From Archangium sp. (lineage in GTDB: Bacteria > Myxococcota > Myxococcia > Myxococcales > Myxococcaceae): 64,000 nt of DNA. The notes under the pieces were generated by a model. The model was not told the origin of the DNA. It did not search any database and saw only the letters and a list, made by a program, of their open reading frames with translations. Within the stretch, counting starts at the first letter, position 1, and each line of letters starts with the position of its first letter. A program made the position numbers and the translations under genes. Of this stretch, positions 18,652-26,964 are shown piece by piece. The stretch covers positions 388,088-452,087 of the forward strand of contig JAUXRX010000057.1 in assembly GCA_030681645.1 (NCBI GenBank). Reading direction: 5' to 3'.

Positions 18652-19484
18652 TTGCCGGCCCCGCCGAAGGACTTCGTGGCAGCCGCGAGCGCGGCGTCGT
18701 CGAGCGGGACGAAGCCCGTCAGCCGCACGCCCTCGAGCGCCGAGGTGGACACCTTCGAGAACGCCGCCGCGAGCACCTTCCACTCAGCCGCGCTGAGCTT
18801 CGCGCCCACCGTCGCCACCACCGCCACGGGCAGCCGGGGCCCGGTGTGCACCACCTCGAGCTCGGCGCCGAAGGGCAGCGACGCGAGCGAGGCGGCCTGC
18901 TCCGAGTCGACCAGCACCGCCAGCTTCTGCGTGCCAGTGGCCGCCTTGCGCAACGCGGAGAGCACCTGGCCCCCCGTGGTGACCTTCACCGACGCCGGCA
19001 GCGCGTAGCCGGCGAGCGCGGTCTTCGTCACGAAGTCCGGCGCGTAGCCCGCGGTGGAGAAGAGCTGCCACCCCTCGAGATCCGCCGCCGACTTCACCGT
19101 GCCCTTCTTCGCCACCAGGGCCCAGGCCTGCGTCGCCTCGAGGCCCTTCTGCACCACGGCCAACCGCGGGGTGAGCTTGAGGGTGGCCTGGTGTTGCAGG
19201 AAGAACGGCAACGGCACCAGGGCGATCGCCGCGTCTGCCTCGGCGAGGCGCGCCAGGCCGGCCTTTTCCTGAGGGAAGTACGTGGCCGACAACCGGTCCT
19301 TCGGCCAGCCCGAGAGCTCGCCCAGCGAGCCGGCGATCTCGTCCATGCGCGACTGGGCCTCTTCGGTCGTGCCGGGGTAGCCGGGGGCGCAGAAGACGAG
19401 CGCGGCCTTGTCGGGGGGCGCCCCGAGGCAGAGGGCCGCAGTGAGGGCGACGAACGGGACCAGCACGCGGGTGAAGGTGCACAT
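18648..19484 (-). CDS. Periplasmic binding-protein-like (PhnD-type fold) protein
   Basis: A 278-residue protein with a signal peptide (MCTFTRVLVPFVALTAALCLGA). The mature part looks like a type-2 periplasmic binding protein of the phosphate/phosphonate PhnD kind: an early beta strand (AALVFCAPGYPG), a central AIALVPLPFFLQHQ segment and a later GYAPDFVTKTAL segment. No transporter permease or ATPase lies next to it, so it may be a free-standing sensor or scavenger. ATG 19484 begins a normal signal peptide; an upstream TTG at 19505 is less likely. An 80-bp gap separates it from the divergent RND transporter gene. Confidence 0.72.
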   Translation of the reverse strand: MCTFTRVLVPFVALTAALCLGAPPDKAALVFCAPGYPGTTEEAQSRMDEIAGSLGELSGWPKDRLSATYFPQEKAGLARLAEADAAIALVPLPFFLQHQATLKLTPRLAVVQKGLEATQAWALVAKKGTVKSAADLEGWQLFSTAGYAPDFVTKTALAGYALPASVKVTTGGQVLSALRKAATGTQKLAVLVDSEQAASLASLPFGAELEVVHTGPRLPVAVVATVGAKLSAAEWKVLAAAFSKVSTSALEGVRLTGFVPLDDAALAAATKSFGGAGK

Positions 19485-19564
19485 GGGCCCAACGTAACGA
19501 AGCAACCGATTGCCGTCGCGATGTCGAGTCTGGGAGGCGCGGTTCTGTTATCGGCACCATCACC

Positions 19565-21859
19565 ATGGGCGCACCTCCACGACTCGAGCGGCTCCTGGCG
19601 GCAATCATCAACCGCCGCTGGATCGTGATCATCGTCTGGCTCGCGCTGGTGCCGCCATCGATCTGGCTGGCGCTGCAGCTGCCCAGCGACGGCGCCATCG
19701 ATCGCCTGGTGGTGGAGAGCGACCCCGACGTCGTCCTCACCCGGTCCTTCCAGAAGGTCTTTCCCGAGGGCAAGCAGGTGGTGCTGCTGTTCGAGCCGGC
19801 CGAGCCCTTCACCCCGGCGGCGGTGAGCGAGCTGGCGGCGGTGGAAGACGGGTTGGGCCAGGTGCCCGGCGTCATCACCTTCTCGGCGCTCTCCATCTTC
19901 CGGCGCACCACCCCCGACCTGACGGCGCCCGACTTCGCGCAGCGCTACCAGGCCTTCGCCACCGGCACCGAGCTCTTCCGCCGCCAGGGGCTGGTGGGCG
20001 ACCACCACGCCTCGCTCGCCGTGACGTTCGAGGCGAAGAGTCCGCACGAGCGCGACGGGAAGCTGAAGGAGATCGACCAGGTGCTGGGCGCGGTGAAGTA
20101 CCCGACGCTGGGCCCCGTCCACCGCGTGGGCCTGCCCTACGTCGAGCAGTGGCTCGAGACCGAGACGACCGCCTCGTCGATCCGCTACTTCCCTCTCTTC
20201 GGCGCGTTCGTGGTGATCCTCGTGCTGGCGCTCTACCGCTCGTGGCGGGCGCTGCTGGCGATCCTGATCACGCTGGGGGTCACGGTGGTGCTGGCGATGG
20301 CGCTGGGGAGGCTGTTCGGCTTCTCCCTCACCATCGTGTCCGAGCTGGTGCCGCTGGTGGTGCTGGTCACCGCCACCGCCACGCTGGTGTACCTGCATTC
20401 CCGCTACATCCAGCAGCCGCCCGGCCTGCCGCTGGAAGAGCACCACGTGGTGGCGCTCGCCAACAAGGCGCTGCCGGTCTCGGCGTCGGTGCTGGCGGCG
20501 CTGCTGGGCTTCGCGGCGCTGGCGGTCTCGCAGATTCGGCCGATTCGCGAGATGGGGGTGTGGACGGCGTCGGGCCTCGCGCTCTCGTGGCTGACCGCGT
20601 TCACCTTGTTCCCCGCGCTGCAGCGGGCCTTCAAGGCGCCGACGCGACAGGGCATGACGCCGGCGGGCAAGCTCTACGTGCGCTTCGCCGACGCCGTTCC
20701 CCGCTTCACGTACCGCTTCCGCTGGCTGATCCTCGCGATCACCGCGGCGATCGCGGCGGCCGGCGGGGTGGCGCTCTTCGGCTTCCCCGGCGTGGTGGCC
20801 CCGATGCGCATGGAGGTGGACGCGACCGACTACATCGACCCCGACCTGCCGCTGCGCAAGGACATGGCGGCCTACGAGAAGGCCATCGCCGGGCTGGCGC
20901 AGGTGCGGGTCTGGGTGAAGGTGGACGAGGGCACGGTGACCGAACCGGCGGTGCTGCAGGCGCTCGACCGGTACTCGACGGCCATCGGCGCGGAGCCCGG
21001 CGTCTCTTCGGTGATCGGCCCCACCACGCTGCTGCGCATCCGCCGGTACCTGGCTGGGCAGGGCGACGTGCTCCCGACGGACCCCGAGGCGTTCGCGGCG
21101 GTGACGTCGGACTTCGAGCAGCTGTTGCTGACCGAGAAGGAGATGCGGGGCTTCATCGACGTGGGCTCGATGAGCCAGGCGCAGGTGATGGTGATCACCG
21201 CGCGCGGCGACTCGGCGGCCTTCGAGCTCACCCGGCGGCGGCTCGAGGCGTTGTGGAAAGAAGAGCAGGCGCGCACGCCTGCGCTGGAGAAGTCGACCGT
21301 GGCGGTGGTGGGCGAATCGATCCTGCAGGCGAAGATCGCCGAGCACCTGGTGCCGACGTTGACCGAGAGCTTCGGGCTGACGGCGGCGCTGATCTTCCTC
21401 ACCTTCCTGGCGGTGTTCCGCTCGGGCGCGGCGCGGGTGATGGCGATGGTGCCGTCGGTGTTCGCCATTCTCGCCACGTTCCTGGTGATGCGGCTGACGG
21501 GCATTCCGCTCAACGTGGCGACGATCCTGATCGCCACCACGGTGCTGGGCACCACCGAGAACGACCAGGTGCACTTCTTCCATCACTACCAGGAAGCGAA
21601 GAAGGACGGCGCGAGCGCCGAGCGGGCGATGCTGCACACGCTTCACGTGTCGGGCCACGCCATCATCTACGCGACGTTGATCAACGCGAGCGGCTTCCTC
21701 GCGCTCGCCTTCAGCCACCTGCCGCCGATGAGGCAGTTCGGGCTGGTCACCAGCATCGCGTTCGCGTTCTCGATGATCGCCGACTTCACCGCCCTGCCCG
21801 CCGCGCTGTGGATCGTGATGCGCGAGAAGCCCGAGCCGGAGGGCACGCAGAAGGGCTGA
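19565..21859 (+). CDS. RND/MMPL-family membrane transporter
   Basis: A 764-residue inner-membrane protein with the duplicated RND layout: one N-terminal membrane helix (about 17-38), a periplasmic loop, a cluster of helices (about 210-390), a second helix near 420, a second periplasmic loop, and a last cluster (about 610-750). The second half keeps a version of the family helix-4 region, TTENDQVHFFHHYQEA; the first half is more diverged. MMPL-type members export lipids or hydrophobic compounds, driven by proton flow. It stands alone with no membrane-fusion or outer-membrane partner, which fits HpnN/MmpL-like rather than tripartite drug pumps. No clear ribosome binding site precedes ATG 19565. 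Confidence 0.87.
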   Translation: MGAPPRLERLLAAIINRRWIVIIVWLALVPPSIWLALQLPSDGAIDRLVVESDPDVVLTRSFQKVFPEGKQVVLLFEPAEPFTPAAVSELAAVEDGLGQVPGVITFSALSIFRRTTPDLTAPDFAQRYQAFATGTELFRRQGLVGDHHASLAVTFEAKSPHERDGKLKEIDQVLGAVKYPTLGPVHRVGLPYVEQWLETETTASSIRYFPLFGAFVVILVLALYRSWRALLAILITLGVTVVLAMALGRLFGFSLTIVSELVPLVVLVTATATLVYLHSRYIQQPPGLPLEEHHVVALANKALPVSASVLAALLGFAALAVSQIRPIREMGVWTASGLALSWLTAFTLFPALQRAFKAPTRQGMTPAGKLYVRFADAVPRFTYRFRWLILAITAAIAAAGGVALFGFPGVVAPMRMEVDATDYIDPDLPLRKDMAAYEKAIAGLAQVRVWVKVDEGTVTEPAVLQALDRYSTAIGAEPGVSSVIGPTTLLRIRRYLAGQGDVLPTDPEAFAAVTSDFEQLLLTEKEMRGFIDVGSMSQAQVMVITARGDSAAFELTRRRLEALWKEEQARTPALEKSTVAVVGESILQAKIAEHLVPTLTESFGLTAALIFLTFLAVFRSGAARVMAMVPSVFAILATFLVMRLTGIPLNVATILIATTVLGTTENDQVHFFHHYQEAKKDGASAERAMLHTLHVSGHAIIYATLINASGFLALAFSHLPPMRQFGLVTSIAFAFSMIADFTALPAALWIVMREKPEPEGTQKG

Positions 21860-22024
21860 TCGACCCGTGGTCTCGCTCCGAGCGCGAGCTCGAGGCTGCC
21901 CAATGGCAATACCTTGAAGGTGGAGCTCCCGGAAGGTGAGTGGCATTGTCGCGCCGCCCCACCCCTTCAACCATTTGCGACTTTCGTTGGACGGGGGCCT
22001 CGTATCGTCGAGGATTCACGGCCT

Positions 22025-24796
22025 GTGGAGACAGAGATCCCGAGGCGGTGGGTGGAGTTGCAGGTGCGGGTGGACTCGCGTGGCAACATGTGGCTGTCGT
22101 TCCTCGACTCGCGCGGCGTGACACTGAGCCCGCATGTGACCCGGCGCGTCGCGAGGCAGGCCTGGTACGCGATGTGGTTCTTCGAAGGGCGCGCGGTCTT
22201 GGTGCCCGACAGATTTCAGGAGCGACTCGACCGCCTGGTGGCCGAGATGCCCGAGCGATATCGGCCGCACACGGGCATGCGGCCAGCCGTGCTCCCGGTC
22301 TTCGTCTCAGCAAGGGCGATGGGGGCCGACCGCGCGATCCAGATCGTCAGCCAGACGCTCGCCCGCATCCTTCCGCTCGAGACCTTCGAGGTCACGCGCT
22401 TGCAGCAGGCGCCCGCCACGCGGCCGGCCTTCCGCATGCCCCTCGACATGCTCGCGGTCGAGTCAGAGGCCGCGGTGGCGGCACTCGAGGGCGAGCAATG
22501 GGCAGACGAGCTGCGGCAGACGAGTGGCCTCCAACTCGACAACGTCCGCGCCAACCAGGTCCTCAACGCCCTCCGGCGGCGGCCCCGCGACGTTCTCGTC
22601 GGGCCAGCCGACCTGCTTCGAGAGCTGTCCCCGGAACTCCACACGCTCGAACTCTCACATCAGCCTCGCTTGGTGGTGACGCTCGGAGATCGCGGTCCCC
22701 TCCGCCACACCCGGCTCGCCCCTGCCGCCGCTACGCTCCGAACCAACATCCCTCCCACCCGGCCCGGCCCGATGCTCAAGGACCTCGTCCTCGGCGTCGC
22801 GCACGACCTCCCCCTGCACGAGGTGCTCGTCGAGGTGCGGCGGGCCAGCCCTCCCGGCGACCACTTCGAGCTTCGCGCCGATCCCCACACCAACCACGGG
22901 CTGCGAATGAGCGACGCCTACAGCGGCATGATCGAGGACGCGCTCACGCTTCACTCCCGCCTACCCGAGGGCATCGGCGACGACGTCCTGCGCATCGCGT
23001 CGTTGCCTGCAAACTTCCAGGGCGAGACGACCGGCATGGTGCCGATCTCGAGAGCAGAGCGCGCACTGGCCTCCACGCGCGAACGGGTCACGGCGCTGCC
23101 CGTTCGCGCTGCTCCTGAGCCCGATGGACCTCGCCGAGTCGATCTCCGCCTCAAGCGGCGCGAGTTCAGCCCGGCCCTGGGTACGGCCTCCGTGCGCGAT
23201 CCCTTGCAGGTCCTCTGGGTCGGGCGCGACGTCACGCTCGCCGCGAACACGCCATACGCACTCGAAGTGCAGGTCGGCGGCCGTCACCCGGCGACCCTGT
23301 TCACCAGCCCGCCGCCGGGTCTTGACGAGCTGCTCCAGCCTTCGCGTGAGACGCACCTGCTCGACGTCGTCGTGTTCGGCCTCGACTTCCGCATCATGGG
23401 CAGCTGTCGCGCCGTGATGGAGCTCGCCAGGACCGGGGCCGGTCCTGTGATCACCTTCGAGGTGAAAACGCCCCGTTCGCCTGGGCGTGCCCGGCTGCGC
23501 GTCTGCATCTACGAGGGCAACCACCTGCTGCAGTCATTCGTGCTCCGAGCCGACGTCCAGTCCGAAGAGCGTCTCGGCACAAGCGTGCTCGAAGTCGTGA
23601 CAGAGTTCTCCCGCTCCGACCGGATGAGCGATCTGAGCGCCTTCAAGAATCGCGAACTCTCGATCGCGGTCAACGACGACCCTTCCGGCTCGCATACCCT
23701 CACCTTCAAGCGCGACACCACCTCGGGCACCGTCCGCTTCAGCGAGCGGCAGCTCGAGAAGCCGGTTGCACGGATACGCGCGCTGCTCCGCGAGGCGGCC
23801 TTCGCCGACGACGGGCAGCGGTTCCCCGCCAACCAGGCCTCCGTGGCCCAGCACTTCGACGCGACGATCTTCGCCCTCGCCAGCGAGGGCAAGGCGCTCT
23901 CCCGCGCCCTGAAGATCAACGCGCCTGGGCTGGAACGCGTCCTCAGCGAGGTGGCCGAGACCGAAGGAGAGACCCTCCAGCTGGTGCGGCTCCGGACGTC
24001 CTACGCGTTCCCCTGGGCCCTCCTTTACGACTTCGACCTGCCGAGCGCCGCCCAGCCGATTTGCCGGGGCGTCGACGCTGCCGGCGAGGCCTGCAAACAC
24101 AAGGCGAGCAGCCGTGCGTATTGCATCAACGGCTTCTGGGGTGCGCGGCACTGCATCGAGGAACTGGTGAGCCTCTCCAACGTCAAGCCCCCGCCCCCAC
24201 TCCCCCGGGTGCCGCTCACGCTCGCACTCGGCGTCAACGACGCCTTCACCGCGAGCCTGTCGACCAGCCTCAGGGCGCTCACGCCCGACTTCGGCGAGCA
24301 CGACGTCACCACGCCGCTGATCGATGCGCTGTCGTCCGACTCGCGACGCCCTTCCCACCTGATCGTGCTCGGCCACCTCACCGTCGTCGACCAGGACCTC
24401 GGCGTCATGAGCATCTCGCCTGAGGCAGGCCCCGCGCTCCTCTCCACCACGGAGCTCACCGACCGCATGGGCCCCGAGGGATGGCAGACGCCCAGGCCCC
24501 TCGTCCTGATCATGGCCTGTGCCTCGGGCGCGACCACCGTCGCGACGCTCAACGACCTCGTGCTCACCGTGTCCCGTTGTGGTGCTGCCGCGGTGGTCGG
24601 CACCGAGTGCGACAGCTACTCGTCGGTTGTCGCCCGCTTCGCGAAAGATGTGACGACAGACCTCTGGGCCGGGGGAACCCTCGGCCGGGCGATGCGCGAC
24701 TTCCGACGAACGCTGCTGCGGGCCGGAAACCCGCTGGGTTTCGTCTTCAACTCCGTCGGTCACAGCGAGTTGAGCTTCGCCCCGGAGGCACCATGA
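22025..24796 (+). CDS. CHAT-domain (caspase-like) protein, first gene of a seven-gene run
   Basis: About 923 residues. The C-terminal 300 residues look like a CHAT peptidase domain: the candidate His784 sits in LIVLGHLTV and Cys832 in LVLIMACASG, followed by GAAAVVGTECDS and a helix near AMRDFRRTLL. Just ahead of it (about 680-715) is a Cys/His-rich segment ending in INGFWGARHCIEE, a pattern seen beside some CHAT domains. The N-terminal 650 residues match nothing I know. GTG 22025 is chosen because GAGGA lies upstream and the protein from there (ETEIPRRWVELQVRVD) looks natural; a TTG at 21914 would add an odd-looking 37 residues. The stop overlaps the next start (ATGA). Confidence 0.78.
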   Translation: METEIPRRWVELQVRVDSRGNMWLSFLDSRGVTLSPHVTRRVARQAWYAMWFFEGRAVLVPDRFQERLDRLVAEMPERYRPHTGMRPAVLPVFVSARAMGADRAIQIVSQTLARILPLETFEVTRLQQAPATRPAFRMPLDMLAVESEAAVAALEGEQWADELRQTSGLQLDNVRANQVLNALRRRPRDVLVGPADLLRELSPELHTLELSHQPRLVVTLGDRGPLRHTRLAPAAATLRTNIPPTRPGPMLKDLVLGVAHDLPLHEVLVEVRRASPPGDHFELRADPHTNHGLRMSDAYSGMIEDALTLHSRLPEGIGDDVLRIASLPANFQGETTGMVPISRAERALASTRERVTALPVRAAPEPDGPRRVDLRLKRREFSPALGTASVRDPLQVLWVGRDVTLAANTPYALEVQVGGRHPATLFTSPPPGLDELLQPSRETHLLDVVVFGLDFRIMGSCRAVMELARTGAGPVITFEVKTPRSPGRARLRVCIYEGNHLLQSFVLRADVQSEERLGTSVLEVVTEFSRSDRMSDLSAFKNRELSIAVNDDPSGSHTLTFKRDTTSGTVRFSERQLEKPVARIRALLREAAFADDGQRFPANQASVAQHFDATIFALASEGKALSRALKINAPGLERVLSEVAETEGETLQLVRLRTSYAFPWALLYDFDLPSAAQPICRGVDAAGEACKHKASSRAYCINGFWGARHCIEELVSLSNVKPPPPLPRVPLTLALGVNDAFTASLSTSLRALTPDFGEHDVTTPLIDALSSDSRRPSHLIVLGHLTVVDQDLGVMSISPEAGPALLSTTELTDRMGPEGWQTPRPLVLIMACASGATTVATLNDLVLTVSRCGAAAVVGTECDSYSSVVARFAKDVTTDLWAGGTLGRAMRDFRRTLLRAGNPLGFVFNSVGHSELSFAPEAP

Positions 24797-26895
24797 AGGC
24801 TGGTGCAGTGGTCGCGCTCCTCCTCCTCGCGTCGAAAGGGTTCGCTGGCGAACTGGTCGAAGTGCTGTCTTCGCGCAGCGCCCTCGTCGGCGGCGGGGGG
24901 TCGCGCACGGCGCACTTCGAGGCGAGCCGTGATCAGGCGTACCAGAGCTTCGACGAGCTCAGGCTGCTCGACGTCGTGCAGGGTGGATTCTCGCTGGGCG
25001 ACCATGAGCGCGCGGCCTTTTCGGTGGTTTGGGCCGACGGGGGTATCGACCTCAAGATCGAAACTGATCAGCTCTCGCAGGGGCCCTACACGGTCCGCTC
25101 TCGCGCGCAGGCGACGCTCCCCGACGGTGGAGTCGGTGCCACGACGCTGAGCTTCGAACTCCTGATCGCGCCGGCCACCGTGTCCCTCGATGCGTCGAAG
25201 CTTCGGGTCAGAGAGAGCTGGAGCCTCTCCGGGTGGCCAGAGGATGGCGGTCGTTTCGTGCTGCGAGAGGGGTCGCAGCGCTCGCGCGCTCGAGCGATCG
25301 TCAGCTCCGAGCCGGAAGGGGCAACCAACGGAACGGACAACTTCGATCGCGCTCTGCTGATCGAGCCCGTGTCGCTCGACGCTGGTCAGACACTGAGCGT
25401 CGGCTACCATCTGGCTCCAGAGGTTGGGCTGGGGAAGACCACAGGCAAGCTCAAGCTCGCGTCGAGGGATCTCGCGGCGGACGTGGTCGTCGACTACGAG
25501 ATCATCCGCCGTGTCGAGCCTCCGTGGATCCTCGCCGTGGTCTTGCTCGGCTGCTTCGCCGGCTACCTCACGCGCACCGTGCTGGCGCGCGCCGTCGAGA
25601 AGCTGCGCAGACGAGAGGAACTTGCGCGCCTGATTATCGAGGTCGAACGTCAGCTCGTGCTCCACCCTGACGCTGAATATCAGCGACGCGTGAGCACGAG
25701 CCTCACCGCGTTGAAGACCCTGCCCCCGGACGACGCGGAGGCCGTCGATTCGCTCTTGAAGGCGACCCATGAGGAGCTCTCGGCGGCCGTCGCCGACATC
25801 GGAACGAGGCGCCCCGCCGCGGTGGCACTCCTCGTGAAGCTGCGCTCGCACCTCGGCACCGGGGGGACGCTCCCGAAGGCGGTGAGCGAGGCGCTCGCCG
25901 TGCTCGCGGCGCCCGTCGCATCCGCCGCGCTCGTCCTCGAACGCGACGAGGTGGCCCAGGCCCAGGCGATACTCGAGGCGGCGCAGAAGAACCTCTCGTC
26001 GCAGCTGGCGGCGGCCGCAGAGCCCTTCTGCGATGAGGCGACGGCGCTGATCGACGCGGTCGCCGTGCGGCAGCTGCCCTTCGCGAGCGCCGGTCCCAAG
26101 GCGGGCTTCGCCGCCGCACAGAAGGCCCTCGACGAGTTGGGCAAGGCCGAAGCAGAGCCGGGCACGAAGCTGGAGAGGTTCTGGGACGCACTGCGGGCCC
26201 TGCGCGCCCTCGTGCAGGAGCTCTTCCGCGGGGCCGCGACGGCAACCGCGACCGTGCTCGAATACGCCTCCGGGCTCACGACGGAAGAGCGCCGACAGCT
26301 CGACGCGGCCGTGACGAAGCTCCAGGCGGTCGCGAGGGAACCCTGGGCAGAAGCGCTGGCCCAGGGATCGCTCCTCTCGAATGTCACCCAACAACTGCGC
26401 ACGGCGCTCGAGCGGCTGGTGACGGCCGCTGCGTCCCCCGCGGCCCTCAAAGCGCTCCTGGACGCGGGGAATTTCGTAGACCTGGCGAAGGCGCTGCCGC
26501 GGCAGTCCGCGTCCGCGGGGACTGCGCTGGGGGGAACGAAGGCGGGAGACCCGGCCCTCACCGGACGAATCGAGCTGGGCGCCATCGGATGGTCGCCTTT
26601 CACGCAGGTAGTCCCGAACCTCGGCACCGGCCACGTGACGCCCGTGGCCCCGCCCTTCGCCGGGCAAAGCAGATGGTCGCGGCTGGGCAAGATGGTCGAT
26701 GTCAGGTGGCTGCAGACCGGAGTCGTCTGGTTCTTCGTCGCCATGGCCGCGTGCGTCTCCTTCGAATCGACCTTCGGCTACAGCTACAAGGACATCTTCT
26801 CGGTCTTCGCGTGGGCCTTCGGGCTCGACCTCGCCTCCGCGGGGCTGGTCGCCACGTACCGTACGGTGGGCTCGACCCGCGAGAAGCAGTTCTAG
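24793..26895 (+). CDS. Membrane protein with signal peptide and large cytoplasmic helical domain
   Basis: A 700-residue protein with no family I recognise. It starts with a signal peptide (MKAGAVVALLLLASKGFAG), then a beta-rich domain of about 220 residues, a membrane helix (about 244-262, WILAVVLLGCFAGYLT) followed by a basic stretch, a long Ala/Leu/Glu-rich helical region to about 600, and a C-terminal pair of membrane segments around VWFFVAMAACVSFES and VFAWAFGLDLASAG. The ATG overlaps the CHAT gene stop by four bases, so the two proteins are made together; it may be the membrane partner or target of the CHAT protein. That is inference from position only. Confidence 0.8.
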   Translation: MKAGAVVALLLLASKGFAGELVEVLSSRSALVGGGGSRTAHFEASRDQAYQSFDELRLLDVVQGGFSLGDHERAAFSVVWADGGIDLKIETDQLSQGPYTVRSRAQATLPDGGVGATTLSFELLIAPATVSLDASKLRVRESWSLSGWPEDGGRFVLREGSQRSRARAIVSSEPEGATNGTDNFDRALLIEPVSLDAGQTLSVGYHLAPEVGLGKTTGKLKLASRDLAADVVVDYEIIRRVEPPWILAVVLLGCFAGYLTRTVLARAVEKLRRREELARLIIEVERQLVLHPDAEYQRRVSTSLTALKTLPPDDAEAVDSLLKATHEELSAAVADIGTRRPAAVALLVKLRSHLGTGGTLPKAVSEALAVLAAPVASAALVLERDEVAQAQAILEAAQKNLSSQLAAAAEPFCDEATALIDAVAVRQLPFASAGPKAGFAAAQKALDELGKAEAEPGTKLERFWDALRALRALVQELFRGAATATATVLEYASGLTTEERRQLDAAVTKLQAVAREPWAEALAQGSLLSNVTQQLRTALERLVTAAASPAALKALLDAGNFVDLAKALPRQSASAGTALGGTKAGDPALTGRIELGAIGWSPFTQVVPNLGTGHVTPVAPPFAGQSRWSRLGKMVDVRWLQTGVVWFFVAMAACVSFESTFGYSYKDIFSVFAWAFGLDLASAGLVATYRTVGSTREKQF

Positions 26896-26964
26896 GTTTT
26901 CGGAAAGACCGGGCCCAGCAGCACGACCTGACCACGCCTCACCCTCTCCCTCGGAGATCCCATC

